Shown here one piece after another: positions 1 to 7,553 of a stretch of DNA of 10,161 nucleotides. A model generated the notes under the pieces. It was not told where the DNA came from and ran no database searches. It saw nothing but the letters and a program-made list of their open reading frames with translations. Each line of letters begins with the position of its first letter. Position 1 is the first letter of the stretch. Location of the stretch: assembly GCA_036940085.1 (NCBI GenBank), contig JALLBK010000813.1:1-10161 (forward strand). Reading direction: 5' to 3'. Source of the stretch: Discostella pseudostelligera (lineage: Eukaryota > Bacillariophyta > Thalassiosirophyceae > Thalassiosirales > Thalassiosiraceae). The translations under genes were made by a program, and so were the position numbers.

Positions 1-56
1 TTGCTGCTGGTATTGCTGCTGGTATTGCTGCTGGTATTGCTGCTGGTATTGCTGGT
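1..56. repeat. 5' flanking microsatellite, 12-mer/9-mer units
   Basis: Four copies of the 12-mer ttgctgctggta are followed by one 9-mer ttgctggta, then unique sequence begins (tattaacc). The block is essentially perfect here. It is the same repeat in the same orientation as the block after the element, so it is read as the upstream part of the insertion target. It could instead be the tail of an upstream tandem copy, since the window starts inside the repeat. Confidence 0.95.
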
Positions 57-307
57 ATATTAACCTTTTTTTCGAACTTGTGCAAATGACACATCTATTT
101 ATCACCCAACTCATCGTACACTTTCTACGTAGGAACTCCTATCAATCCAGGGAATTCTTGAATCATGGCCGATCTGCTCTACTAGCACCCCGGCTTTGGA
201 CTATTGGTATAGAACCTCTACCGCTCGGTATTGCTTTGTCATAGGGCCCTGTCATAGCCTCCCGACTCTCACGCAAATCCGCCGAGTATTACATCAGATA
301 TCGGAAT
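57..307 (+). promoter_or_regulatory. Retrotransposon 5' leader (5' UTR), possible internal promoter
   Basis: About 250 bases of unique sequence lie between the microsatellite and the ORF1 start. It begins with a T-rich run (ttaacctttttttcg). LINE leaders of this type normally carry their own internal promoter, but I recognise no specific promoter box. The ORF1 frame is closed upstream by a TAG at 242-244, and no in-frame ATG lies between that stop and 308, which supports the ORF1 start. One short upstream ORF is present (separate entry). Confidence 0.6.
165..185 (+). other. Short upstream ORF in the leader (6 codons)
   Basis: An ATG at 165 with G in the +4 position opens a 6-codon frame (MADLLY) ended by TAG at 183-185, about 120 bases before the ORF1 ATG. 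It is the only ATG in the leader ahead of ORF1. If the transcript starts near base 57, scanning ribosomes would meet it first, so it could lower ORF1 translation or require reinitiation. It may equally be chance. Confidence 0.3.
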
Positions 308-3300
308 ATGTCTCACTCATACCGGACCAACGACCAGGGCCCCAACTCGACGCTCAACACCAACCTCGGACCACATCGTCGCTCTCCCTCACGGGGGCGA
401 GGCTCGAACAATGGGGGACGATCCCAACCAACACGGCGAACACATACGTCACCAGTTCAGCAATCAAGTACGGCAAACACGGATACAACACAACAGTATT
501 CAACGCTCACACCCCTCGGCGGCAGAGGACGCTCCTCCACATGGGGGGGAAATTCAAAGGATGCTCAACCCGCCGCGGATGCACATGAGATTGACCTCAC
601 TCAAGATGAAGATCTTCATCGAGATGTATTGGCGGTGGCGGAAGCGGCGATGACATTACCGTCGCAAAAAATCATCGCTCGGGAACAGATTCTCCGGACA
701 AAATCGGCTCGCGACCTGACGATAGAGGACTTCACAATTGAAGGCACCTCGGACGGAACATCATTATTACTTTCACGATTAGTTGATGAAATCTTCAAAA
801 TTCACACCGATTTAACCCCCTTCCAACTTGCAAGAATAGCAGCCCACGCCACGGCCCATCATCCTCTCCGACTTATGGAATACATGCGCAACACCTCAGT
901 GATGAATTCGTTCGTAGTAACCTCCCTTGCGACCCAACCGATCGACACTTCGGAACGATACTACATTAGCCCAATGATCACCCCATACTTGGTTGTGGAT
1001 GATTCGCTTCGTGAGAGGATGGACAATCACCGGAACCTATCGGATGAAGATTATCGAGACATTATTTGCGACCACATTGCTGGATTTTACCCCGCTCACT
1101 ACGACGAGATGGTGACACATATCCAAGGACTGAATGGACTCACATTGGAGAACATCGCTCACGAAAAGGGCGAATTAGCAGTAGAATTTGATAGGCTATC
1201 TGCATCCGCCCCCACCTATTCTCCTCCTGAATGGATCGACCTCTCCAGCATCATCAACCATCGCCCAAATACAACTACTGCCCAACCTACGCAGCAACCA
1301 TCACTCTACGACCCCACGCATCATATGGGAATACCACGTCAGGAGTTTATCAACCTTCCTCACGAACAACAAAAGCAAATGGCAATGGCGCGCCTTCCAC
1401 CCGCATTAGCTTCTATCACGACCACTGATATTATTATTTCCATCCTCACTACACTACGCAAGACTCCACATACACGGATGTTGGAATTCCTCGATCCAAC
1501 CAACTTTGATCGACATTTGAACCCGACCAACAAAGCCGGAAATTCGGTGACTTGCAACTATCGATACCGTCTCCAACAAATACGAGGGAAATCCAACACA
1601 TTATGGTCATCGTCACCCGGCCATATTATCTCCCATTGGCTGCAAGCAGTAACGCCACTCATTCTTCCCCATTATTCTTTCACGCTCATACACCCACCCC
1701 ATCACAACGATCCAACTCAGATTCAAATCATGTCACCCAAAATCATCCCTAATCCGCAGGTCCTTGCCTCATATGCAAACGACACTCATTTTGAAAGGAA
1801 CAACAACAACATTACTCACGTTGATTTGTGGTTCTCATCCTCTCATCCAGAATTGACTTCTATCATCCCACGCACACAGGATAAGAATGCCGACAAAATA
1901 GGCCAGATATATATTACAAACCTCTTGCGTGGCGCGATGAGAGCAACCAAACAGGAACAGTTCCCCATTGGAATGGAACCATGTGTTGTACTCATTGGAA
2001 GCAACTCCAGGGATAGCAATGAACAATTGCTCGCGGAATTCTTGGAACGAATGGATTGCCCGCGCCCAGAGATAACATCTGCCGACATTACTTGGATGAC
2101 AATTCGGACTCGACTGGATAGATGTTTTACAATGGCAAAATGCGTCCTTGCCTCTCCGAATAAAGCTTTGCAAGTTCAACACGCCTTCGCATCCATACAC
2201 CCTCCAGCACCACAACATCTCATTACACACGAACTCAAAATCATCGTGATCCCTCCAGAATCAGATCCCAACTATGATCGAATAATGTCTCCAACCATCA
2301 CCGAACAAATCTCATCATTGGAATCCACCACAAATGTCTCCTTCTTGAACCTCACTGCTTGTGACCCATTCTCTCACATCCCTACCTTATCACTTATGGC
2401 GGACTCTGACCTCACCTCTATCAACACAAAAACCATTGCAACCCTCATCATACGCGGGAGGATTACTTTACCGAACGGGATGATACTACACTCTCCGGTT
2501 AAGAAGGTGGCTGCAGATCTGGCAGGGTCTCGGCTATATCTATTTGCACCTAAACGAGATGCAGAACAACTTATTTCATTCCCCGAACACGTCCTCAGCC
2601 TCTTGCCAACATGGCTGAACCAGGTGGACAAAGTCATCCAATTTGATCCAACTGAAGCCCGACGTGCTCTCAGGGATACCCACCAAATTTCAAGCCCCAA
2701 CAGCTCAGTCACCACTGTTCTCCCTACTCACACAATAACGCGGCCGCCACTTCCGCCACCCAATTCATCGACAACACCATTGCCGCACCCCCCGCCCTCA
2801 TTTCCACCACCACCTCCACATCCATCTGAAACTCGCCACACTTCAACGAATATGATGATGACGGTCGAACAGTACGATCACATTATGGGGAAATTCTCCA
2901 CTATCTTCCACCGCATGGACAAAACGGATGCTGCCATCGCAGAACTCCGTGAGATTGCAAATACCTCTAACAATGTTCTTACACATGCAGGATGGTCCGA
3001 AGATATCATCAGCGCCATCACCACCACCCTAACCAACGAATCAGACTCCATTCGAGTTCACCAGCTACAGAGCCTCAACTCGCACCATAGCACAATCAGA
3101 CAATCTTTAGACCAGCACTCACAATCGTTGGCAGACCAAGAGGCCTTACTCAAGCTTCATATCGATAATGTTACCACTGCTCAATCCGCCTCCAAAACAA
3201 CAGATGCTCACCATACTGAACTTCTCAACTCAACCATTGAGACTATTAATATTGCACGACGAGATGTGACAGCCCTGGTGGAGCACACCACCCACACTCA

Positions 3301-3910
3301 TTTAACCACCACTCCAAACCCAAACGGTATTGAAGGAGCCACCCCCTCCAAATTAAGCTCAAGGACACATGCCCCACTACCCACGGACAAACCTTCCCCG
3401 CAAAAATCCCCTCCCAATCTTTCCATTGCTTACGACGACGGAGATGGATACCAACCCACCAATGGAGACTGCACAGCATGCCATGAATACTCTGATGATC
3501 TCAAGATCTGCTACCGATGTGAACTACCCTTTGATTACAAATGTATTCTATCAATCATTAACAAACTCACCAACGAGGCAGACTATCAATGCGTCCGATG
3601 TCATCATGCCACCAAACCGGCCTCTTCAGATTCATCAGACATCGAATCTACCACATCTTCACCACTTAAACACGCAAGTGAAACAGACGAATCCGATACC
3701 CACACTGGACTCACTGATTCAGACTCGGAACACTCTTCTCCTTCGGCTCCGGAGACGCCACAAACTACACAGTCCAAACAATCTCCACCAACACATTCGA
3801 ACCAACCATCAACAAATCCTGGTAAATCCAGTACTCGGAAATCACCGCATAAAACACGAAACTACGTCAAATCTATCGCGACTGATCCTCCAGACCCGGA
3901 TCATGCCTAA
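308..3910 (+). CDS. Retrotransposon ORF1 protein with PHD-like zinc finger (1200 aa)
   Basis: This is probably the nucleic-acid-binding structural protein of the element, by position and composition. Residues 1-90 are rich in Arg, Gly, Ser and Thr (SRGRG, GGRSQ, GGRGRSS), an RGG-like disordered tail. Residues about 95-800 form a long folded-looking region that I cannot assign to a family. Residues 812-841 are polyproline. Residues about 849-995 are Gln/Leu/Ile/His-rich and look helical, possibly a coiled coil for oligomerisation. Residues 1055-1100 hold a PHD-like finger. The tail is Ser/Asp/Glu-rich and then basic (RKSPHKTRNYVKS). The frame is intact from the first in-frame ATG to TAA. It is far longer than usual LINE ORF1 proteins. 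PHD fingers are known in some LINE ORF1 proteins, notably CR1-like elements. No RRM or CCHC knuckle was recognised. Its stop overlaps the ORF2 start. Confidence 0.85.
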   Translation: MSHSYRTNDQGPNSTLNTNLGPHRRSPSRGRGSNNGGRSQPTRRTHTSPVQQSSTANTDTTQQYSTLTPLGGRGRSSTWGGNSKDAQPAADAHEIDLTQDEDLHRDVLAVAEAAMTLPSQKIIAREQILRTKSARDLTIEDFTIEGTSDGTSLLLSRLVDEIFKIHTDLTPFQLARIAAHATAHHPLRLMEYMRNTSVMNSFVVTSLATQPIDTSERYYISPMITPYLVVDDSLRERMDNHRNLSDEDYRDIICDHIAGFYPAHYDEMVTHIQGLNGLTLENIAHEKGELAVEFDRLSASAPTYSPPEWIDLSSIINHRPNTTTAQPTQQPSLYDPTHHMGIPRQEFINLPHEQQKQMAMARLPPALASITTTDIIISILTTLRKTPHTRMLEFLDPTNFDRHLNPTNKAGNSVTCNYRYRLQQIRGKSNTLWSSSPGHIISHWLQAVTPLILPHYSFTLIHPPHHNDPTQIQIMSPKIIPNPQVLASYANDTHFERNNNNITHVDLWFSSSHPELTSIIPRTQDKNADKIGQIYITNLLRGAMRATKQEQFPIGMEPCVVLIGSNSRDSNEQLLAEFLERMDCPRPEITSADITWMTIRTRLDRCFTMAKCVLASPNKALQVQHAFASIHPPAPQHLITHELKIIVIPPESDPNYDRIMSPTITEQISSLESTTNVSFLNLTACDPFSHIPTLSLMADSDLTSINTKTIATLIIRGRITLPNGMILHSPVKKVAADLAGSRLYLFAPKRDAEQLISFPEHVLSLLPTWLNQVDKVIQFDPTEARRALRDTHQISSPNSSVTTVLPTHTITRPPLPPPNSSTTPLPHPPPSFPPPPPHPSETRHTSTNMMMTVEQYDHIMGKFSTIFHRMDKTDAAIAELREIANTSNNVLTHAGWSEDIISAITTTLTNESDSIRVHQLQSLNSHHSTIRQSLDQHSQSLADQEALLKLHIDNVTTAQSASKTTDAHHTELLNSTIETINIARRDVTALVEHTTHTHLTTTPNPNGIEGATPSKLSSRTHAPLPTDKPSPQKSPPNLSIAYDDGDGYQPTNGDCTACHEYSDDLKICYRCELPFDYKCILSIINKLTNEADYQCVRCHHATKPASSDSSDIESTTSSPLKHASETDESDTHTGLTDSDSEHSSPSAPETPQTTQSKQSPPTHSNQPSTNPGKSSTRKSPHKTRNYVKSIATDPPDPDHA
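2741..2830 (+). other. Polyproline low-complexity segment in ORF1
   Basis: Residues about 812-841 of ORF1 include RPPLPPP, LPHPPPSFPPPPPHP and similar runs. This is a probable flexible spacer or docking site for SH3/WW-like or profilin-type partners. It separates the large unrecognised region from the helical region. The function is inference; the composition is directly visible. Confidence 0.8.
3470..3607 (+). other. PHD-like zinc finger of ORF1, with Asp in place of the usual His
   Basis: ORF1 residues 1055-1100 show C-x2-C-x9-C-x2-C-x4-D-x2-C-x15-C-x2-C. This matches the C4HC3 spacing of a PHD finger, except that the ligand normally His is Asp (CELPFDYKC). A His-His pair follows the last Cys and might substitute. 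PHD fingers commonly read histone H3 tails, which could help target chromatin, but no aromatic-cage assignment is possible here. A degenerate RING-like or treble-clef finger is the alternative. Confidence 0.75.
3903..3910 (+). promoter_or_regulatory. ORF1 stop / ORF2 start overlap (ATGCCTAA)
   Basis: The ORF2 ATG at 3903-3905 lies five bases upstream of the ORF1 TAA at 3908-3910, in the next frame. This tight overlap resembles the termination-reinitiation coupling shown for SART1-type LINEs. The ORF2 frame is also open upstream to 3369, so a frameshift fusion cannot be excluded. The ATG at the overlap is chosen because the recognisable endonuclease begins only about 36 residues later, and the upstream part is fully covered by ORF1. 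Confidence 0.65.
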
Positions 3911-5354
3911 CAACCGATTCCAACAACGCTTACACCACCCTCACTCAAGCACAAACATTGAACCTTCCGGAGATTCTCTCCTTCCCCGTCACGACTCTGA
4001 CGAACTTATTCGGATTGCATACCAAAATATACACGGCACTCGCACCTACGGCCTCCGTATTCCCACAGAGATTAAAGCTATGGAATCTCTCGGCATCGAT
4101 ATTATGGGCATGTCAGAAACTAATTGCCCGTGGACACCACAAACGAAAGCTGAATTTGAATCAATGATGAATCAACGCTTTCAAACTTCGAGGACTACAT
4201 ATTCCTCGGCGCCACCTACCTCACAAAGTAAATTTCAACCGGGAGGCAACCTCCTCACCATTACAGGCCACACCACAGGTCGCATAACGAATTACGGATC
4301 CGACGCATGGGGTCGATTTTGTTGGTACTGCCTTTGCGGTCGCAGGGATGAAGGCATCATTCTGATCACAGCATATAGAGTTTGTCACAAGAAGAGTGAT
4401 AACCCAGGACCATTCACGGCATTCCAACAGCAATATACACTCATGCGCCAAGCAGGGATTCAGGACCCAAACCCTCGTCAGGCAATTCTCACGGACCTTG
4501 CCACCTTGATCCGCACACACCGAGCGGACGGCTATCGCCCAATACTTATGATGGATGCCAACGAAGACTACCAGTCACGGAACTCACCGGACTCTTCTCT
4601 TACCAATTTCCTTACCGACTCACATCTCATCGACCCATTCTATGATAAATTCCGTTCATCACCACGAACGTTTCTCTACGGCTCTAGACGCATCGACTAC
4701 ATTTTCACGGACCCGGCACTTGCTTCTTCTATCCGACACATTGGGTATCTTGGCACACACATGGGGGCCGACTCAGACCACTGCATGGCCTATATGGACA
4801 TTGACGAAACTCATATGTTTCAAGGTATCATTAATCGACCCCTCCCACACCATTCTAGGGAGATCCAAATTGCACAAGCTGATAAGGTGAAAGCATTCAT
4901 TGATGCATTGGAGACAAAACTGGATGACCACCGACTACCCCAACGTGTTGCAGACCTCGCGAACGACTTCGCAATTAATACAGCTACACCTGCCACCATC
5001 GTTAAGTACAACAAATTGTATGGAGAATTTTTAGATCTGGCTCGTGCAATGGCAAAGACAGTAGGTCGCAAGAAGTACGGATACAATCGATCACCCACCC
5101 TCACTTCGGCGGGACAAATGTTACTCCTTTATAAACACGTTTATTGCTGCAAGACACGCAACGCACCCTTCTCAAGCTCCATTCTTCACCGATGCAAAAA
5201 ATATGATGTTTCGATTGACTCATTATTGGATATGTCCATTCCGGAACTACGCAAAGAGATCCGCCGACTCCGTATGGAACACTGGGACACTAAAAAACAC
5301 AGCGAGAACCTCCGCTCGGAATGGCTCAAATCAGTAGCACAAGATAGAGCATGA
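3903..5354 (+). CDS. ORF2 segment 1: APE-like endonuclease part (483 aa to first TGA)
   Basis: This is the N-terminal piece of ORF2, ending at TGA 5352-5354. It contains the complete EEP (exonuclease-endonuclease-phosphatase) endonuclease that nicks target DNA to prime reverse transcription. A linker of about 190 residues follows, basic and helical (for example RKEIRRLRMEHWD), with no domain I recognise. Translated alone it could give a free endonuclease without RT. The start at 3903 overlaps the ORF1 stop; the in-frame ATG at 3369 is rejected because it lies deep within ORF1. Confidence 0.8.
   Translation: MPNNRFQQRLHHPHSSTNIEPSGDSLLPRHDSDELIRIAYQNIHGTRTYGLRIPTEIKAMESLGIDIMGMSETNCPWTPQTKAEFESMMNQRFQTSRTTYSSAPPTSQSKFQPGGNLLTITGHTTGRITNYGSDAWGRFCWYCLCGRRDEGIILITAYRVCHKKSDNPGPFTAFQQQYTLMRQAGIQDPNPRQAILTDLATLIRTHRADGYRPILMMDANEDYQSRNSPDSSLTNFLTDSHLIDPFYDKFRSSPRTFLYGSRRIDYIFTDPALASSIRHIGYLGTHMGADSDHCMAYMDIDETHMFQGIINRPLPHHSREIQIAQADKVKAFIDALETKLDDHRLPQRVADLANDFAINTATPATIVKYNKLYGEFLDLARAMAKTVGRKKYGYNRSPTLTSAGQMLLLYKHVYCCKTRNAPFSSSILHRCKKYDVSIDSLLDMSIPELRKEIRRLRMEHWDTKKHSENLRSEWLKSVAQDRA
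4011..4781 (+). other. EEP/APE-type endonuclease domain
   Basis: The family motifs appear in order: RIAYQNIHG (Asn, codon 42), SETN with the metal-binding Glu (codon 72), ITAYR (Tyr, 158), MMDANED with Asp 218 and Asn 220, RRIDYIF (Asp 265), and GADSDH with the catalytic Asp-His pair (292-293). All expected catalytic positions are kept, so the domain looks active. In LINEs this domain decides target choice, so it probably gives the microsatellite preference seen here. Confidence 0.92.
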
Positions 5355-7553
5355 GCCCTTGACGACCCAGACTGGGAGAAAAAACTTTCGGATATGAGAC
5401 GCACAGTCAAGACAAACGCGATCAATCGGAAACTCACGGCTATAGTCAAAGGCCCACGGGGCGTCTTGGATCGGATCCAAATCCCGACACACGATTGGTT
5501 CTTTTCACCAAAGTTGAACGAGTTATACCATTACGACTCCGGAGTTTTCGAAGCTTACCCAGCATTTGATGATACAACATTTCATACTTATCACACCATC
5601 AAGATACTTCCAGATGATGTGCAACTAGTCGATGTGGAATGCATTCCTCCACATAATCGATGGACTATTTTGAGAACACTTCCTCATGCAACTACATTCT
5701 GGAGGGACATCAAATCCCAAGACAAACTTGAAGCTCACCTACTTGACCACAACCGTCGACACCTCGAGCAAACTAGTAGGGAGGGCGGCATCAGCACCAG
5801 ATTGCCTCTCACCTTAGTCCGACAGAATTACGGCATCAACCCCCTCACGGAACAAATACTTGACGGCTCCTTCACAACCTCTTATGACTTATCACCCGAA
5901 ATGGCTGCTTTCTTTGATGCTCTAAAGTCTACACCAGCGACCACCTCTCTCCCTCCGGTATTGGGAGCGATAAACTCGGCTCAATTTCAAAAGATGTTTC
6001 AACTCTCAAAAGAGAAAACCTCCTCTGACATACGTACCCTCAACTACTCACTTTGGAAATGCATTGCCACCAGCGACAGAATCTCGCAATATGCAGCTAT
6101 CCTGGTCAGCTTACCCTTTATGTACGGATTTGTGAACACGCATTGGACTCACATGTCTGACTTTATGCTCGAAAAGAAACCAGGGGTGCGACAAATACAT
6201 CAACTCCGTATCATTGGCAAAGTACCTGCTGAATTCAATACTTGCTTGAAATTCTACATCGGCCACCAAACGATGCACAATTTTGAAAACGCTGACCCCT
6301 GCGACGACCAACATGGCTTTCGTCCAAATCGATCATCCATTGACGCGGGACTTCTTAAACTTCTTACCTTTGAATGTGCACGGATGCAACGATCAACAAT
6401 GTGCATGGTCCAACACGATATGACGGCCCACTTTGATCGAATGTACCCGGCGATGACATCGATTTATGCTTCCCGATATAATGTTGATCGGAATATATTG
6501 CTCTCCATTGGCAAGACAATTCATTGGCTGAAACGGAATGTCGAGACAGCTCTTGGAATATCAACCGCCTCCTACAAACAATTACCAAACGCTCCCGAAA
6601 TTGGCGGTATGGTACAGGGCAAAGCAGATGTGCCACAGCTCTCCATGCAACAAAGTGATGCGATGCTGAAAGCTCATAAAACTCTTACAACTGGGTTGTC
6701 CCTTCCAAACCCCAATGGCTCTCGTATCATAACTCATCACAGTGTCTCGTTTGCGGATGATACAGACAATCCTACCAACAAAGATACTTCGGGACCCAAT
6801 CCGATCCTTCAGGCGGTCAAAACTTGCGAGAAAAGCGCCCAAATTTGGAGTAATCTGGTTAACATCTGCGGAGGTCTGATTGCGCTGCACAAATGCAACT
6901 GGCAAATCATCGCTTGGGACGGCTCGTCAGGCCGTATGGAACTCTTGAAAGACCCAAACACGGTCCTAATACTTCGCAATGGTAACGGTACCCCGACCAT
7001 CATCGATTACTTCCCTCCCGACAAACCCAATGTTGGCCTTGGCTTCCTCCTCTGCCCAGATGGAAGTCAAACTCCCCAATTCCGAAATTTGAAAACCGCC
7101 ATCAATACCCTTTGCGGCAGAATTGAGTCCTCCTTTTTGAACGAATCAGAAACACGACAAGCGTTAACCCAACGCCTTCTTCCGAAATTGAACTACGTCC
7201 TACACACTACCACTCTCAATCGATTGCAGTGCAACAGGATCAACTCCATCATTTGCTCAACATTCCTTCCCCGAATGCGCCTCAACCGGCACTTCCCTTG
7301 GGCAGTCCTCTACGCCCCTATTAAATACGGCGGTATGGCTTTCCCCGAGGTGGGCGCTATTCAACTATCCACTCAATTAGAGTATTTCATCAAGCAGCTT
7401 AGATGGAATCGAATCATGGCAAACACACTACTTGTCACCATTGAGACCATCCAACTCCACACCGGGGTTGGCCCTCCTCTATTAGAAAGTGTCTCACCAC
7501 CGATTCAGTATGCGGGCCCCAGTTTGATTTTGTCTATTCGTGACCGCCTCTGA
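5355..7553 (+). CDS. ORF2 segment 2: reverse transcriptase part, between two TGA codons
   Basis: This is the central piece of the ORF2 frame, continuous with segment 1 across TGA 5352-5354. The first internal ATG is 5394, giving 719 residues to TGA 7551-7553. The first 240 or so residues are an unrecognised N-terminal extension, followed by the full RT fingers-palm and a thumb region (for example NRHFPWAVLYAPIKYGGMAFPE). The stop falls just after the thumb. The YGG-containing segment resembles RT proteins I associate with diatoms and other stramenopiles. No promoter or start context suggests independent expression. Confidence 0.8.
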   Translation, partial: ALDDPDWEKKLSDMRRTVKTNAINRKLTAIVKGPRGVLDRIQIPTHDWFFSPKLNELYHYDSGVFEAYPAFDDTTFHTYHTIKILPDDVQLVDVECIPPHNRWTILRTLPHATTFWRDIKSQDKLEAHLLDHNRRHLEQTSREGGISTRLPLTLVRQNYGINPLTEQILDGSFTTSYDLSPEMAAFFDALKSTPATTSLPPVLGAINSAQFQKMFQLSKEKTSSDIRTLNYSLWKCIATSDRISQYAAILVSLPFMYGFVNTHWTHMSDFMLEKKPGVRQIHQLRIIGKVPAEFNTCLKFYIGHQTMHNFENADPCDDQHGFRPNRSSIDAGLLKLLTFECARMQRSTMCMVQHDMTAHFDRMYPAMTSIYASRYNVDRNILLSIGKTIHWLKRNVETALGISTASYKQLPNAPEIGGMVQGKADVPQLSMQQSDAMLKAHKTLTTGLSLPNPNGSRIITHHSVSFADDTDNPTNKDTSGPNPILQAVKTCEKSAQIWSNLVNICGGLIALHKCNWQIIAWDGSSGRMELLKDPNTVLILRNGNGTPTIIDYFPPDKPNVGLGFLLCPDGSQTPQFRNLKTAINTLCGRIESSFLNESETRQALTQRLLPKLNYVLHTTTLNRLQCNRINSIICSTFLPRMRLNRHFPWAVLYAPIKYGGMAFPEVGAIQLSTQLEYFIKQLRWNRIMANTLLVTIETIQLHTGVGPPLLESVSPPIQYAGPSLILSIRDRL
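6186..6975 (+). other. Reverse transcriptase catalytic domain (RVT_1 type)
   Basis: Motifs visible in order: RQIHQLRIIGKVPAEFN (LRII segment), DDQHGFRPNRSS (the GFR motif typical of non-LTR RTs), motif A QHDMTAHFDRM with catalytic Asp at 6417 and FD at 6432-6437, motif B GGMVQGKADVPQLSM, motif C SFADDTDN with FADD at 6750-6761, and motif D-like GGLIALHKCNW. The three catalytic Asp residues are present, so this domain appears intact. Motif B differs from the common PQGSxLSP form. It copies element RNA at the nicked target. Confidence 0.95.

Noticed and set aside
196..588. A 130-codon + strand frame starting at TTG
   Set aside because: It has no ATG start, mostly overlaps ORF1 in another frame, and shows no recognisable domain.
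1835..2230. Minus-strand open frames of up to 131 codons across the element
   Set aside because: They are antisense to strongly supported coding sequence, show no motifs, and are scattered as expected from a skewed sequence with few TTA/CTA/TCA on that strand.
3369..3902. In-frame ATG at 3369 as the ORF2 start
   Set aside because: It lies more than 500 bases inside ORF1, its product there shows no domain, and the ATG at 3903 overlapping the ORF1 stop fits LINE organisation better.
5352..7553. A nuclear code with TGA as Trp, or TGA as selenocysteine
   Set aside because: TGG is the regular Trp codon throughout, only two TGA occur in about 1985 codons, and neither sits in a redox motif or near a visible SECIS-like element. 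Mutation is simpler, though a sibling alignment is the real test.
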